NCBI GenBank assembly: GCA_021234155.1
Contig: JAJEKV010000041.1
Location: forward strand, 5,880,829-5,944,828
Source: Isoetes taiwanensis
Taxonomy: Eukaryota; Streptophyta; Lycopodiopsida; Isoetales; Isoetaceae
DNA length: 64,000 nt
Reading direction: 5' to 3'
Below, one piece after another: positions 24,172 through 35,139 of the stretch (position 1 is the stretch's first letter; each line of letters begins with the position of its first letter). Position numbers and translations under genes: made by a program. The notes beneath the pieces were generated by a model, which worked only from the letters and a program-made list of their open reading frames with translations, had not been told where the DNA came from and ran no database searches.

Positions 24172-26140
24172 TCAAATTGCAAGAGAGGTGAATTGTCTGC
24201 TTATGTTAGCCAGTACGATTTGCACATTGGTGAGATGACAGTGCAAGAAACACTTGAGTTTTAATTGCCTGATGTCAAGGTGTTGGGAGTAGACAAGGTA
24301 AGCTTTCCCAACCTTGTACATAAGGGCATTCTTCTTGCTGGATGCCGGCTTCTTGGGAAATAACTTCAATGGTGGTTGTCCTTTGATCCTTTCCAGAAGG
24401 AACTTAAACACAGTGTTTCCTGCAATACCTGTTTCATATCTCATGTCATTAACAAGGTACAAGCCATCATAGCTGTAAAGAACGCCTGATAATTGATTTT
24501 TATCCTTGTAGCCTCTAATTACTCGAACAGGAGTATGCATCTGCAGACTATTCTTCAGGGCTACGTTTCCTCTAACAAGCTTTTGATCTTCACATGGACC
24601 TCCAGTCTTCCTTCCATTCTTTATGGGTAGCCCACCTTGGCCTGTATAAATCATAACCTCCCCCATATCCATGTCATCGCCATAGCTCTGCTCTGTACCC
24701 ACCACGACACTTGTGGCAATCGGAACATTGAATACTGAATCTTTAGCAGTCATAAAGTCTATCCCAGCTCTAACCTGTCTATGAAGTCCTACAATACACA
24801 ATTGAATTCTATAATTAAACGTGTCGCCCACCGCAACCCCTGGGACATTTCCTATGACTTTTTGTTGATTTAACCAGAGTCCTTTCTCTCTCAAGTGACC
24901 AGCTGCCTTCAGATCTGGCCTACGCCGTGCTGGTTCATTTTCACTGAAATCATTAAGTTTATAGTCATTGTCCCCTCCAATTTGCCTTTATCTGAATCCC
25001 CAGTATCAATGGGTCTAGGTGCACTTTCATAACCAGGAAATGCTTTATCAGAGATGCTTTGGACTTTCTCAGCAAACTTACTTGGCGTTTCCTCTGGCTT
25101 TGCAAACTCTACACGATATTGTTCAAAAGAGGGCAGAATGGTTTGCACTTGATGCGTTCTAAGGTCATTCACAGTTCCAACACAACCATCTTCTAATTTT
25201 ACGAGAGCTTTAAGAGCTTTCCCTTCCACTGGCTCTTTTTTCACTTTCACAACAGATGATGTGGTATCTTTCAAGTCCAAGTTTCGAAGGCCCATTGAAG
25301 AATCACTTGCCACGCTACTTCCTGGCCTGGCACTTGGAGAACTCATGTCAGGTGGATAAGCATTCAACATGCCTTGAGCGCTGTTACTAGTAGTATGCTC
25401 AGTTGTTGTCCTATTATTTGCATGTTGCATCTCACTAGATTCATCAACCAAACCTGAAGGTCGTCCTGCATCTTCATAAGTTCTCTGGTTATTATCAGCA
25501 ACCTGCTTCTTCCAACTCACCCCTTGACGTGTAGGCATGCTTTGCTCAACCCCATACCAGCATGTTTCAGACTGTGGAACAAAAACTTGACTGGGAGCAA
25601 CATAGTGATGGCCACCAGGCTGAAGAATGTTATAGTTGGTGAAGGCTTGAGCTTGATAGTAAGGAAACGAAACATTTTGCTGGGGGATAAATGCTAAACC
25701 CCCATAAAAGGCTGGTTGTATGTTAGATGTCTGATATGCTTGAAAATAAGGCGAGTTCAAGTCAATATTCTACCCCTTAATTGGACAATGAAGAGGTGCA
25801 TACTTAGCTGCTTTGCTTGGTAAACCCAGAATGGACTCATAGCACATGAGTTCTTCTTGAGTGATCACACTTTCTTCTGATGAAATAGACATCTGTGGCT
25901 CTGGCATCCTTTTCTTTGTATTTCTCGTTGATACGTTTACTAAGTTCATCACATGTAGATCTAACACTTTCTAGTACCTGCCCAGCACTATTTAGAACTT
26001 GCCTCATCTCCTGGTTTAGCAAAACGACTTTTTGAAAGCCATCATCCAAAGTACTGCTACAAGCCGGGTCTTCTACTGTCAGCTTGGTTATAGTGGTAGA
26101 ATCTTCTGCACTGGTTATATCAGAGTCATCGGCAGATTGT
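24172..26140 (-). pseudogene. SUVH-like (SRA/YDG domain) pseudogene, SET region missing
   Basis: The C-terminal half is a clear SRA (YDG) domain, about 24880-24375: IGNVPGVAVGDTFNYR, CIVGLHRQVRAGIDF, MIYTGQGGLP, DQKLVRGNVALKNS, PVRVIRGYK, YSYDGLYLV and VFKFLLERIKGQPPL. The N-terminal half (26140-24930) is a low-complexity Gln/Pro/Ser-rich leader with a short helix (QKVVLLNQEMRQVL), as in plant SUVH H3K9 methyltransferases. Known for the family: SRA binds methylated DNA, and pre-SET and SET follow. Here the frame diverges just after GQPPL, and no pre-SET or SET follows. There are also a frame change near 25915, an in-frame TAG at about 25768 and a frame change near 24935. Without introns, it is either a copy of an intronless SUVH gene or a retrocopy. 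Function as a histone methyltransferase is excluded. Confidence 0.85.
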
Positions 26141-26754
26141 GCTGCACATCACTGTTAGTTTTGCATCATCGCAACATTTGTGGTTCTTCTAGATTTGATT
26201 TCTGAAGTTAGATGAATGCTGGAATAACCCCGTAGCTAGAACATGACATTTTTATAGAGGTGTGTTTTCTTTCATTGCAAATGAGCAGCTAGGGTCATTT
26301 CCTGAGCTCTTTTAGTTTTTTTATTAATTGGCAGGCCTCTGTCCAGAGGAAAGTAATGACAGCCTACATCTTGGAGGTACATAGCTCTTTACGCACATCA
26401 ATTGTTATTACGTAGGTTGTGGAAGACAAATTGCAGATGTTCTTTGTACTCCCAGATTTCTTGAGCCCTTTTATTTTTTTTATTACATTAGCAAGCAGAC
26501 CTCTGACCTCTGTCCAAAACAAGTTGCACCCTACATTTTGAAAACAAGTGCTCTTAGTGCAAGTTGATTTGATTTATTATGACGTGGGACGTGGAACACA
26601 TTGCGGATGTTGTGTATACTTCCAGATACTTTCAGATTTTGTGTTGCAATGAGGATTGGTTGCCAGAAAAAATGTGTCGCAATTGGTAAGTGAGGAAATT
26701 TTGCTTACAACATTCTTCTACCTTAAATTCTCTGTTTTTATGTGCAGGGGAAAA

Positions 26755-26995
26755 TAGATTCGTGCATAGTATATCGACTGGTGTAGATAGCTCCCATGAG
26801 CTGTCGAACTATCAAAAGCTTGCAACAGTTTGTACATATAATCCACATCAATGATATCTTTCCTTCAGCCTGCTCCAATCTTTTCAACAAATACTTTTGC
26901 TATTTGAGGGCCAAGTTGTCTACTACGAGCTGCGAAAATATATATTGGACTTTCTTGAGACTTGTCCTTCAAGTGTCCAGATAGGAAAGATCATG
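26755..26995 (+). pseudogene. Fragment of a PDR-type ABCG transporter gene
   Basis: Read across shifting frames, the segment follows the conserved stretch after Walker B in plant PDR/ABCG proteins: ISTGVDSS (family: ISTGLDSS), SLQQFVHIIHIND, SLLQ/PSACSN where QPAP normally sits, LLFEGQVVYYELRKYILDF (family: EGQIVYxGPRExVLxFF) and ETC..SSVQIGK (family: ESxGFKCPERK). Only this one exon-sized piece is present, and it has frame changes and a stop. No transmembrane part lies nearby, so it is a dead fragment. Confidence 0.7.
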
Positions 26996-27884
26996 TTTGA
27001 TATATTATTGTACGCTGATACAGATATTCAATGGAAAAAAAAAATTGAACAATTTTTGTCTTCTATTGCTTTTGTGATCTTTCATAAATAAAAATATTGA
27101 TAATAAAAGAAGATCAAGATTTGAAAAACAAATAAGCATTATGCTGAAATATACCAGTTAATCACCACGCATCACTTTGGAATCACGTGGTAAAAATACA
27201 GGTCAAAGCTCTCTAACTTTATCGTGTTAATATATTGAGGCAGAATACTTTTCTCTCTTACTACATCACCAAACTTGACACATGAAGCACGATTAGATAT
27301 CCATATTCAAAATCATATGTACTTACAATGTTCTATAATCGTACTGGTATCATCATGGAAAAAAGAAAGCATACTATTTTGTCACATTCAAAGTCGGACA
27401 CATTTATAACGTTGTTTAAACATATTGGTATAATACAAAAAAATGCATACTAGTTTATCTAAACCAAGCATAGTTTTATCAATGATTAATCGCTATAAAT
27501 TATCATAACAACTATCCACTTTAGATTACAATGATGATTAACCGCTATAAAACATCATACTAATTATGCACTCAAAATAACAATATCTATAAACCAAAGA
27601 TGATAAATGTGACCGAATATCAACTCGATAAACTTGATAAGTTTAGTGGCAAATGTCATATATTTAAGTTGTCATGAAGACCACCTATAAATAGTTATCT
27701 TCTTACACCATGTGAAAAAACAATATTTGTTTGTCACGTTATGAAATTGCATTGATGAACTATATTGTATAACTAGACATGGTTTTGTAAACTTTTTGGC
27801 CCACATACCAGTATTGATTTTAAGAATTGGTTTTTATTAAGAAATCAATAGAAAAAAATCATACTAATTCAATTTTGGGGGCCT
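26996..27884. other. AT-rich spacer
   Basis: No coding signal. The words AATGATTAA(T/C)CGCTATAAA recur near 27480 and 27535 as a small local duplication. Confidence 0.4.
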
Positions 27885-28780
27885 TGTGGGTGTCGAGCCC
27901 ATACCCTGCCCTCACGCAGTGCCAGGGTATTAGGCCTAGCCCACAATGTTCCCCGGCCGTCGCTACGCACCAGAGGGATCAACTGTGATGAGACAAGCCC
28001 TTCCTTGTCAGCCGGTCTAGCTCCGCCACCCACAGCCAGGCGGGCTCTTATGCACAGGCCGCATTAATTGGGAATTAATGGGCTAACTATGATCATACAA
28101 CTACTTGGGCTCTGGGTCTCTACCCCCCTTCCCAATACACAAGAGTGGCGCATAGAATGTCAAAACATCATCAAGAATCGAACATAGCGTAATACATCTA
28201 TTCTAATCTACCTAATCATACATGGTTAGGTTCCTTTGTTAGTGTCTATCATTCTTAGGGTAGGGGTAGCCTATAGCTAAGAATGGATGCTAAACCCTCT
28301 TTGAAAGAGGCCACGATAACTCGGATCTACCTATTGAATCAACCACCCACCCGCATCTTGGCGGCTCCCACTCCTCCGAAAGCGTCCATTTCGCCGATCT
28401 CGGTCTGGCGATCTTGGATCGAAATGCAACTTTGGGAGATCCGACTTCTCCGCTTCCTTTCAAAGGAAATGCATCCTCTCTTTGCTCCAATCCGAGACTC
28501 AGGGGATTAGAACTGAAAGGGTTTCCCTTTTAGGGTTTATGCCCCTTTATCTCCACGCATTTAGGGCTGGTCCCTTTTTGGTCAATGGGTCATTGCCACG
28601 TGGCAAAGAGGGATTATATTCACATGTTGCTTTAACATGTGCAATATAATGGTTCACAAGGTCGTACCCTAGGGTACTACCCTTTACGGTCACCGTGTAC
28701 ATGTCGTCTGAGTCGACATGTACTAGTGACGTGTCAGTATAATATACGTATTCATACCGTATGTTATGCTGGAACGTCAC
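27885..28780 (-). repeat. Possible LTR of the first copia element
   Basis: This segment lies directly 3' (on the minus strand) of the copia RNase H end and is GC-richer than its flanks. It holds a stem ATACCCTG / CAGGGTAT near 27900 and the strong inverted repeat at 28698-28724. No second copy is present in the window, so the boundaries are a guess. Confidence 0.35.
28693..28730. repeat. Strong inverted repeat (hairpin), 10-bp perfect inner arms
   Basis: GTACATGTCG at 28698-28707 and CGACATGTAC at 28715-28724 flank a 7-base spacer. The stem extends imperfectly with outer GTCAC and GTGAC. It lies in the putative LTR of the copia remnant. Confidence 0.8.
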
Positions 28781-30560
28781 ATTCTTTGTCTCGATCATAT
28801 AATGGTCAAGTTTATGACTTGCTTCAAGAAAAATTGTATGATCATAGTTTAGCAAGTCAATTTGTAGTGATGCTTGTGAAGTGACACTAAGATCATCCCT
28901 GAATTGCAGAAACTTATTTTCTGTCAAGGATTTTATGAACACATATGAGATTTGCTTTGTTGTGTTTACAAACTTGCACGAATGGTGTAACGACTGCCCC
29001 GCTCTCTCCAACGTGGACTCAGTGAAATTGAATTCTCCGTGAAGATGCGGAGTCATTTGAATATATCCTTTCCCTGCCAAATCTCTGATAAAATGTATGT
29101 TGAGCTCCATGTGCTTTGTCCTCATGTGATCCACATGGTTCTTTACTATTGCAATGTAGCTTTGGTTGTCAGTTATGATCTTGGTTGGTTCAGTCCTGTA
29201 GCAATGCAGTTCATCTAGAAGCCTCCTTAACTATGCTATCTCCTTTGTCACCAAAGATGATGCAGCATATTCTGCTTCTGTTGAAGGACATGTCAATTGC
29301 CTTTTGTTTTTTGCTCATGCATGATATTGGCCCTTTATAAAAAAAAAATTGCATAACCTAAGGTAGACTTATGTGTGCTTAAATCTCCACCCAACTCCTT
29401 TATAGATATGGAGCTTACATTTTTCTTGCCTCTTTTCAGCATTATAGAGGACTTATGTGGTTCTGCTGAACGATACGAACATTCAGGGGCTTTTAGGACT
29501 TGTCCTTAGTATCGTCATGTACTATTTGGCTACCATGTGCGAAGATTCATGAGATGTTCAAGTGTATCAGCTGCAAGAGCATTCCAAAATAAGTTTTTTG
29601 TTAGTAGAGAATGAAGATGTTGAGATTACTCCTGTAGTAATCCTCTATTAACATCAAATATTGTACTTCTTTATCTATCTATATAATATAAAAAAATCGT
29701 ACCTTCAAAAAAAAAAAAAAAATCTCCACCTAGTCTGCATCACTGTATGCATAGAGCTTTAAGTTCATTATTGAATGTGGTTTCAAACTCAGCAGTTCCC
29801 TTTAAGTATTTTAAAACTCTTTTAGTAAGTGCTCGTTGCTTGGATTGTGGCACTTCCTGCGCAGCATAATCATTGTGTATGCTATGTCAGAGCACGTACT
29901 CTTTGCAAGATATAATAAATAGCCAACTAGCTCCTTGTGTGGAGCTTTTTCCATTTTCAACATTTCTTTTTGTGGCATTAGTTAATTTATGACCTGGTAC
30001 AACAAGAGTCTTGACTGGATGTGCATCCTCCAAATTGAACCTTTTGAGTATATTATGGATGTGCCTAACTGCTTTAGTTTTAGGGTTCCCTTCTGTTTAT
30101 TTATGGCCATTTCTATGCCAAGGAACTATTTTAGTTCTCCATATCAGTCATTTGAAATCTTGCCATCAAAATATTTATGCACTTCTTTAAGCAACTAAGA
30201 TTGTTTGCAGCCATGATACAGTCGTTCACAGAGTGGTATGATGCAAGCTTTCCCTTATTTAAAAGCTATATAAATTGCCATCAGTCTTTAGATTTTCGAA
30301 ACCTTGTTCCCTGAGAAAGTTGTCCATGCACATATACCATTCCTTTGGTGACTGTTTTAGTCCATAAACTGCTCTATTTAACTTACACACCATATCCTTT
30401 GTGCTTCAAATCCAGGGGGCTGCTTCATGAAACGTTCCCTTCAAGTTTAGCTTTTAAGAATGCAATTTTAACATCTATGTAATGGAGTTCTAAATCCATT
30501 GCACTTGTCATACTGAATAGTAATCTCAGGCATACTAATTTAACAATATGTGATTAGGTT
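28780..30560 (-). mobile_element. Ty1-copia retrotransposon remnant (reverse transcriptase to RNase H)
   Basis: Reading right to left, copia landmarks occur in order: the start of RT near 30480 (family LDVKTAFL region), RT blocks to about 30130, the connection with a GTAEFETTFN-like stretch near 29790, RNase H words (SDAD..GDLSTHKS at about 29740 and 29380, EAEYAA near 29270, KHMELNIHFIRDL near 29090) and the terminal KSLTENKFLQFRD near 28900. The element is heavily decayed, with many breaks, and lacks recognisable gag and integrase in the window. A poly(A) retroposon sits inside its RNase H region. It is an old copy. Confidence 0.85.
29392..29720 (+). mobile_element. Poly(A)-tailed retroposon (short LINE 3' end or SINE) inserted in the copia RNase H region
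   Basis: About 329 bp end in AATCGTACCTTC and a run of at least 14 A. The 11-bp word AAATCTCCACC stands just before the insert (29381-29391) and again just after the A-run (to 29730), giving a clean target-site duplication. Removing the insert restores the conserved copia sequence around SDAD..GDLSTHKS. The 3' end resembles that of the LINE at 47640-47680 (CGTCCTTCAAGAAAAAA), so it is probably a 5'-truncated member of that family. No tRNA-like A or B box was seen. Confidence 0.85.
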
Positions 30561-30599
30561 TCACCATAATCATTTCTTTTTTTTTCGTGTATGTCCTTG

Positions 30600-31080
30600 T
30601 GCTACGAGTCTGATCTTGTACCTCAGCCAACGTTCTTCAATGGAGGCTCAGAAGATAATGGTAGATGTGTTGCAATGCCACGATTTGAGTTGTAGGTTAA
30701 GATCATGATCAAGAAAAATGTTAATAACAAATTTCTGTGGATCACTACTGAGGAAGTCACTCTCAGCTTTCACGGCAGTTAGACTGAGGCTCCTTCCATA
30801 ACGCCAAACACACATTCTTTCTTCTTTTGGGATGGATCAATTCGACAGAAAATGGACATGGTCTTATCTCTACTTCTCTGCATGCAACTCTGATCACCAT
30901 TATGTCCTACATTCACCAAGCATGATCATTTACTGAGAGACTGGTGATAGTGTATTCGAAACAACCCAAGGTTGCTAGAGGTGGAAATAATTGTTATATT
31001 AGCGTATGAGCATCGATACAGCCAATTCAACAAGTGCAACCAATGCACTGCAACCGGTTCATATAATGCAACAAACCACA
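30600..31080. other. Spacer upstream of the copia remnant, nothing recognised
   Basis: No recognisable gag, protease or integrase sequence and no host gene. Confidence 0.4.
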
Positions 31081-31083
31081 ACC

Positions 31084-31209
31084 AGCACACAACTACCATT
31101 AGCATTATCAACAAAAACCATTGCATCCAACGCATTTAAATTAAAATCCCCTTAAAACCCCCTTTGGTTTGGGTGCATATCCACACGGGGGGTTACTTCG
31201 GGCACCGCA
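31084..31209. mobile_element. Single arm of a foldback/MITE family (partner of 38777-39188)
   Basis: It starts GCACACAACTACCATTAGC and runs through CCATTGCATCCAACGC, TTTGGTTTGGGTGCATAT and GGGGGGTTACTTCGGGCACCG. The same 125 bp forms both terminal inverted repeats of the complete element at 38777-39188. Here only one arm is present, followed by a 113-bp tandem repeat. Confidence 0.8.
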
Positions 31210-31440
31210 CCCCTCTATCATGTAGGCACTAGAAAGGTTCCAATCTTGCATATTCATGGACTGACATTGGTCCATTACAATCAGACATACAAGCTGGGAA
31301 AGAGAAATGTTTGCGGCGGCGACCCCTCTATCATGCAAGCTCTAGAAAGGTTCCAATCTTGCGTGTTCATGGACCGACATTGGTCCATTACAATCAGACA
31401 TACAAGCTGAAAAAAAGAAATGTTCGCGGCGGCCTTGGCC
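31210..31440. repeat. Tandem duplication, 113-bp unit, two copies
   Basis: Copies start at 31210 and 31323 (CCCCTCTATCATG) and share AGAAAGGTTCCAATCTTGC and TTACAATCAGACATACAAGC. Each ends GAAATGTT(T/C)GCGGCGGC. The GC-rich end with its palindromic GCGGCC core (31425-31445) is found again in reverse at about 56920-56973. Confidence 0.85.
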
Positions 31441-31464
31441 GCTGCGATAAATTTCTTGTAGTAC

Positions 31465-32430
31465 TAAACGTGTGCCTCCTATATAAGATAGATACATAAA
31501 TAGCCTATGTGTTTCGTAACATTGCATGATAACATCTATTTATATGCCTCTGCTTTTTTTTGCCATAATGCAACTGTGCATTCAAAAATTGTCAGCCTAA
31601 AAGGGTCCTCTGTGATCTCTAAACTGCTTAGAATGTAAGGAAAGCGTGCTAGTCATAGCCATGTTATAACTAATCGTTGGTTTTTATACAATAAGCATTT
31701 GAGTCAATAAGCATTGCTAGCATTCACTCATGGAAAAAAATGGAAACATTTTAGAAAACAATTAGTCAACGTGTGCTATACAGTTATTATGCTAAAATAG
31801 TATTGGCTATAGAAATTTTTTTCTGTTGTACTAAAGCTGGAACTTTTCTTCTGCATCCTTTGAATTAGCCTCAGTTAGCATTGTACCTAAAAATGCAAGA
31901 CACAAGACAAGCAAGACACAGAAGGAGCGAGCAAAGTGTAGTATGCTAAGACAATATTGGCAATTAACATTGTATAGTTTGGAAAAGCAAACTGTAGCTA
32001 AAAAGCAAGACAAACCTCTCACCTGTTATAGCATATTTAACAAAATTTAGACTTACTCAAATCTAATAGATATATACTTCAAAGATGTCATAATAAGATC
32101 AACAATATTTTTAACTCTTATTGATTTTAATCATTTGTTTTGTTTACCTTGAGATCAAAAGTATGAAGGTTACCAAAGTATAAAATTGCTTTCTAAATTA
32201 ATTTTCACTTTGATTTATTTGGAATTATCTAAAATAAATGCTATATAATTGAAATATTATTTTTTCAAAATAGGTAAAGAAAGTTTTAGATTTAGAATTA
32301 ATTAAATGATTACGTTTATCTATAAATACATTGAATAATTTATTATTGATTAAGTTTCAATATATTTTGTTTCATTAATAATGAATTATTCAATAGATAT
32401 TAACTTTATAATTTAATTGATTTTGACCTC
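31465..32430. other. AT-rich spacer, nothing recognised
   Basis: Strongly AT-rich, especially after 32040. No coding, RNA or repeat signal was found apart from the unit that begins near 32437. Confidence 0.4.
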
Positions 32431-32802
32431 AAAACGTTCTTAAACGTGTTTTTAAAAATATAAAAGTTTGTAAATTCATAATTTTAAGTCAATCGTTTAT
32501 CGAACCATCGGATTTCATTTGCAAATTTTCAGGATTGCCAAATTTTAAATTTTCTAAATCACTAAAAATTAAAATTTTATATTCTTGAAATGTCTAATTC
32601 TAAATAAATTCAAGTGAAAATTAGTCTGAAAAGTAATTTTGAATTTTTATAACCATTAAGGTCTTAACTTAAAAATAAACTTATATAATTAAAACATTAA
32701 AATTATAACAATCAAGAAGAATTAAATAATATATATGTATTCTTATAATGGAGTCCTTGAAGTGTTATCTATTAAATCTGAATAAGTCTAAGTTTTGTTG
32801 AA

Positions 32803-33352
32803 TTATGTCAACTCTTTCATCCCCTTTTTTTTAATCTTCATTTGGGCTAGCATTTTTGCATTTTTCTGTGCCTCTATTTTTAAGTTTTTCCTTTCTATGT
32901 CTTCTTCTTCGATTATCCCCATCAACTCCTTCAAATGTTTCGCTACATCAAACTGAGTCTCCCAGGATTCCAAACCTGAAATATTAACAAATATAACAGT
33001 CAGTTTCAAAACAAACACTATATGCCACATGCTCCAAACTGGAAAAATATATCTAGCAATGGGCTTGTGCCCTTTGAGAAAAACGACTTACGGTTGTTCG
33101 AATCCGTAAGATATATGTATAGCTGCTCAAAGGCGTCTTGGTGTTTCAATTCTTTAGCTTGTTCGCCGTACTATTTTACAGCATTGGAAAATCGATTCAT
33201 CCCTCCCCAGACTTTAAAGGACTTCCAATAGTTTAAGAACCAATCTTTCCATTCCTTTTTTCCTTCATCCTTAGGCCTATCCTTTTTCTTCTTGGCGGTC
33301 GGAGAAGTAGTAGCAGATAGGGGAGATGACGGGGGAGATGGAGTTCTAGCAT
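32803..33352 (-). pseudogene. Small lysine-rich protein gene, copy B (5' end missing)
   Basis: Exon 1 remains from RTPSPPSSPLSATTSPTAKK through KEWKDWFLNYWKSFKVWGGM, an internal stop, then QLYIYLTDSNN. After an intron ending ATATTTCAG (about 32980), exon 2 reads GLESWETQFDVAKHLKELM, then an acidic-basic helix rich in Glu and Lys, ending GMKELT and TAA at 32803. The exon-2 frame is intact. Relative to copy A, copy B keeps the tryptophan block but lacks the initiator, because the duplication boundary cuts there. Spliced structure in both copies argues against a retrocopy. Confidence 0.5.
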
Positions 33353-33739
33353 GTTCTTAAACATGTTTTTAAAAATATAAAAGTTTGTAAATTCAGAAAT
33401 TATTATAATAATTTTAAGTCAATCGCTTATCGAACCATCGGATTTCATTTGCAAATTTTCAGGATTGCCAAATTTTAAATTTGTTAAATCACTAAAAATT
33501 AAAATTTTATATAATTCTTGAAATGTCTAATTCTAAATAAATTTAAGTGAAAATTAGTCTGAAAAGTAATTTTGAAATTTTATAACCATTAAGGTCTTAA
33601 CTTGATAATAAACTTATATAATTAAAACTCATTACAATTATAACAATCAAGAAGAATTAAATAATATATATGCATTCTTATAATGGAGTTGAAGTGTTAT
33701 CTATTAAATCTAAATAAGTCTAAGTTTTGTTGAATATGT

Positions 33740-34303
33740 CAACTCTTTCATCCCCTTTTTTTAATCTGCATTCTGGCCAGCATTTTTGCGTTTTTCTGTG
33801 CCTCCATTTTTTAGTTTTTCCTTTCTATATCTTCCTCTTTGATTATCCCTCTCAACTCCTTCAAATGTTTCGTTACATCAAACTGAGTCTCGCAGGATTC
33901 CAAACCTGAAATATCAATAAATATAACAGTCAGTTTCAAAACGAACACTATATGCCACATGCTCCAAACTGGAAAAATATATCTAGCAATGGGCTTGCGC
34001 CCTTTGAAAAAAATGACTTACGGTTGTCCGGATCCGTAAGATATATGTATAGCTGCTCAAAGGCGTCTTGGTCTTTCAATCCTTCAGCTTGTTCGCCGTA
34101 CTTTTTTTACAGCATTGAAAAATCGATTCATCCCCTCCCCCGACTTTAGAGGACTTCCGATAGTTTAAGAATCAATCTTTCCATTCCTTTTTTCCTTCAT
34201 CCTTAGGCCTATCCTTTTTCTTCTTGGCGGTCGGAGAAGTAGTAGCAGATAGGGGAGATGACAGGGGAGATGGAGTTCGAGCAAGCGCCTTCCTCTTCAT
34301 CAT
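33740..34303 (-). pseudogene. Small lysine-rich protein gene, copy A (keeps the start codon)
   Basis: ATGATGAAGAGG at 34303 begins MMKRKALARTPSP, then SATTSPTAKKKKDRPKDEG and KKEWKDWFLNY, followed here by a stop and frame changes. The second exon lies after TATTTCAG (about 33905), as in copy B. The protein would be small, basic and probably nuclear; KKKKDR looks like a nuclear-localisation cluster. I do not recognise a family. The start is chosen because copies A and B share everything after residue 7 and only A has an ATG. Both copies look inactive. The parent gene is probably elsewhere in the genome. Confidence 0.5.
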
Positions 34304-34429
34304 CAGAGCAGCGACGAAACCCTAAATGTATAAGGGCCACTTCACCGATATGCTATAATGTCTGCACTATCAAATAGATGTTACATAAGATTGTTAGTGG
34401 TTATTAGGGGTATTCGTAGCAAAATATGT

Positions 34430-34960
34430 ACATGCTGATGGTGGCATCTGGGTTTGTGAATAGAAACTGTATAAGGTTTTTTGAAGGTCTAGGGTCAGAT
34501 TGGAGCACCGTGGGCTGCTGCAGATGGCGTCCAGGGCTCGGCCTTCTAATTTCGGCGGATGCAGATGTCAGCTAGGCCGGTTTGAGTTGAGTGGATGCTT
34601 GCCGGAAGCGATTTGAAAGCTCTGTTTATTGCAAGCTTGGAAGTAGAATATTCTTGTGTGAATCTGGCAGGCTTGTCCACCAGAAAGGAGGAATTTTTGA
34701 AACCCATTCTAGAATTGGATTCGGCAGAGTTCTGCGAGGGCTGTGAAAAGAAGGAAAAACAAAGGGGTTGCGATGGAAGGGGAAGAATTCAAGGTGGTGT
34801 AGCAGCCTTGCTTGGGCTGCGCTAGTGGCCCATCAAAGCCCTGCATTTGTTGAAGCAGGAGGAAAGCATAAACGCCAAGGTCAGAGCTTCGAGCTTGCTG
34901 TTGGCCGCAAAGCTAATGTTATATTTCACATGCCCAAAGATTCTGAGAGTTAATTATATT
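34430..34960 (+). other. Open frames of unknown meaning, next to the small gene's start
   Basis: A plus-strand frame from 34595 (MLAGSDLKALFIASLEVEYS) overlaps another from 34768 (AFVEAGGKHKRQGQSFELA). Neither resembles a family I know. Local GC is higher than around it, and the minus-strand gene starts 130 bp to the left. It might be a first exon or leader of a divergent transcript; no evidence decides. Confidence 0.25.
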
Positions 34961-35078
34961 ATTGATTGACAGATTTGAGTTTTGGATTTCTGGAAATCTG
35001 GCATTTGTTAAAATTGAATCATTTGATTTGTACTTTTTGTGGGATTAAGAGCATTGGCAACACACTGTGCAGGAATTT

Positions 35079-35138
35079 AGCTTTGAATTTATAAGCCCAA
35101 GAGTATTGGAATCTAGTTGGGGTTCGATTCCCCAGGCT
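35079..35138 (+). repeat. tRNA-like remnant with perfect T-arm (possible tRNA-derived SINE)
   Basis: TGGGGTTCGATTCCCCA at 35118-35134 is a perfect 5-bp T stem with a canonical 7-base TTCGATT loop and a consensus RNA polymerase III B box (GGTTCGATTCC). A loose A-box candidate (TAGCTTTGAA) lies about 40 bp upstream at 35079. No complete cloverleaf can be drawn, so it is not a tRNA gene. Confidence 0.5.
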
Positions 35139-35139
35139 C

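Larger units (their letters stand above)
32437..34303. repeat. Tandem segmental duplication, about 0.92-kb unit, two copies
   Basis: GTTCTTAAAC(G/A)TGTTTTTAAAAATATAAA starts both copies (about 32437 and 33353). The copies stay alignable to CGAGCAAGCG near 34280. They differ by scattered substitutions and short indels. The unit includes the minus-strand small gene described separately. The left copy has lost the first codons of that gene at the junction. Confidence 0.9.

Noticed and set aside
35079-35138. Functional tRNA gene
   Set aside because: Only the T-arm is good. No acceptor stem, anticodon arm or D-arm can be paired around it.
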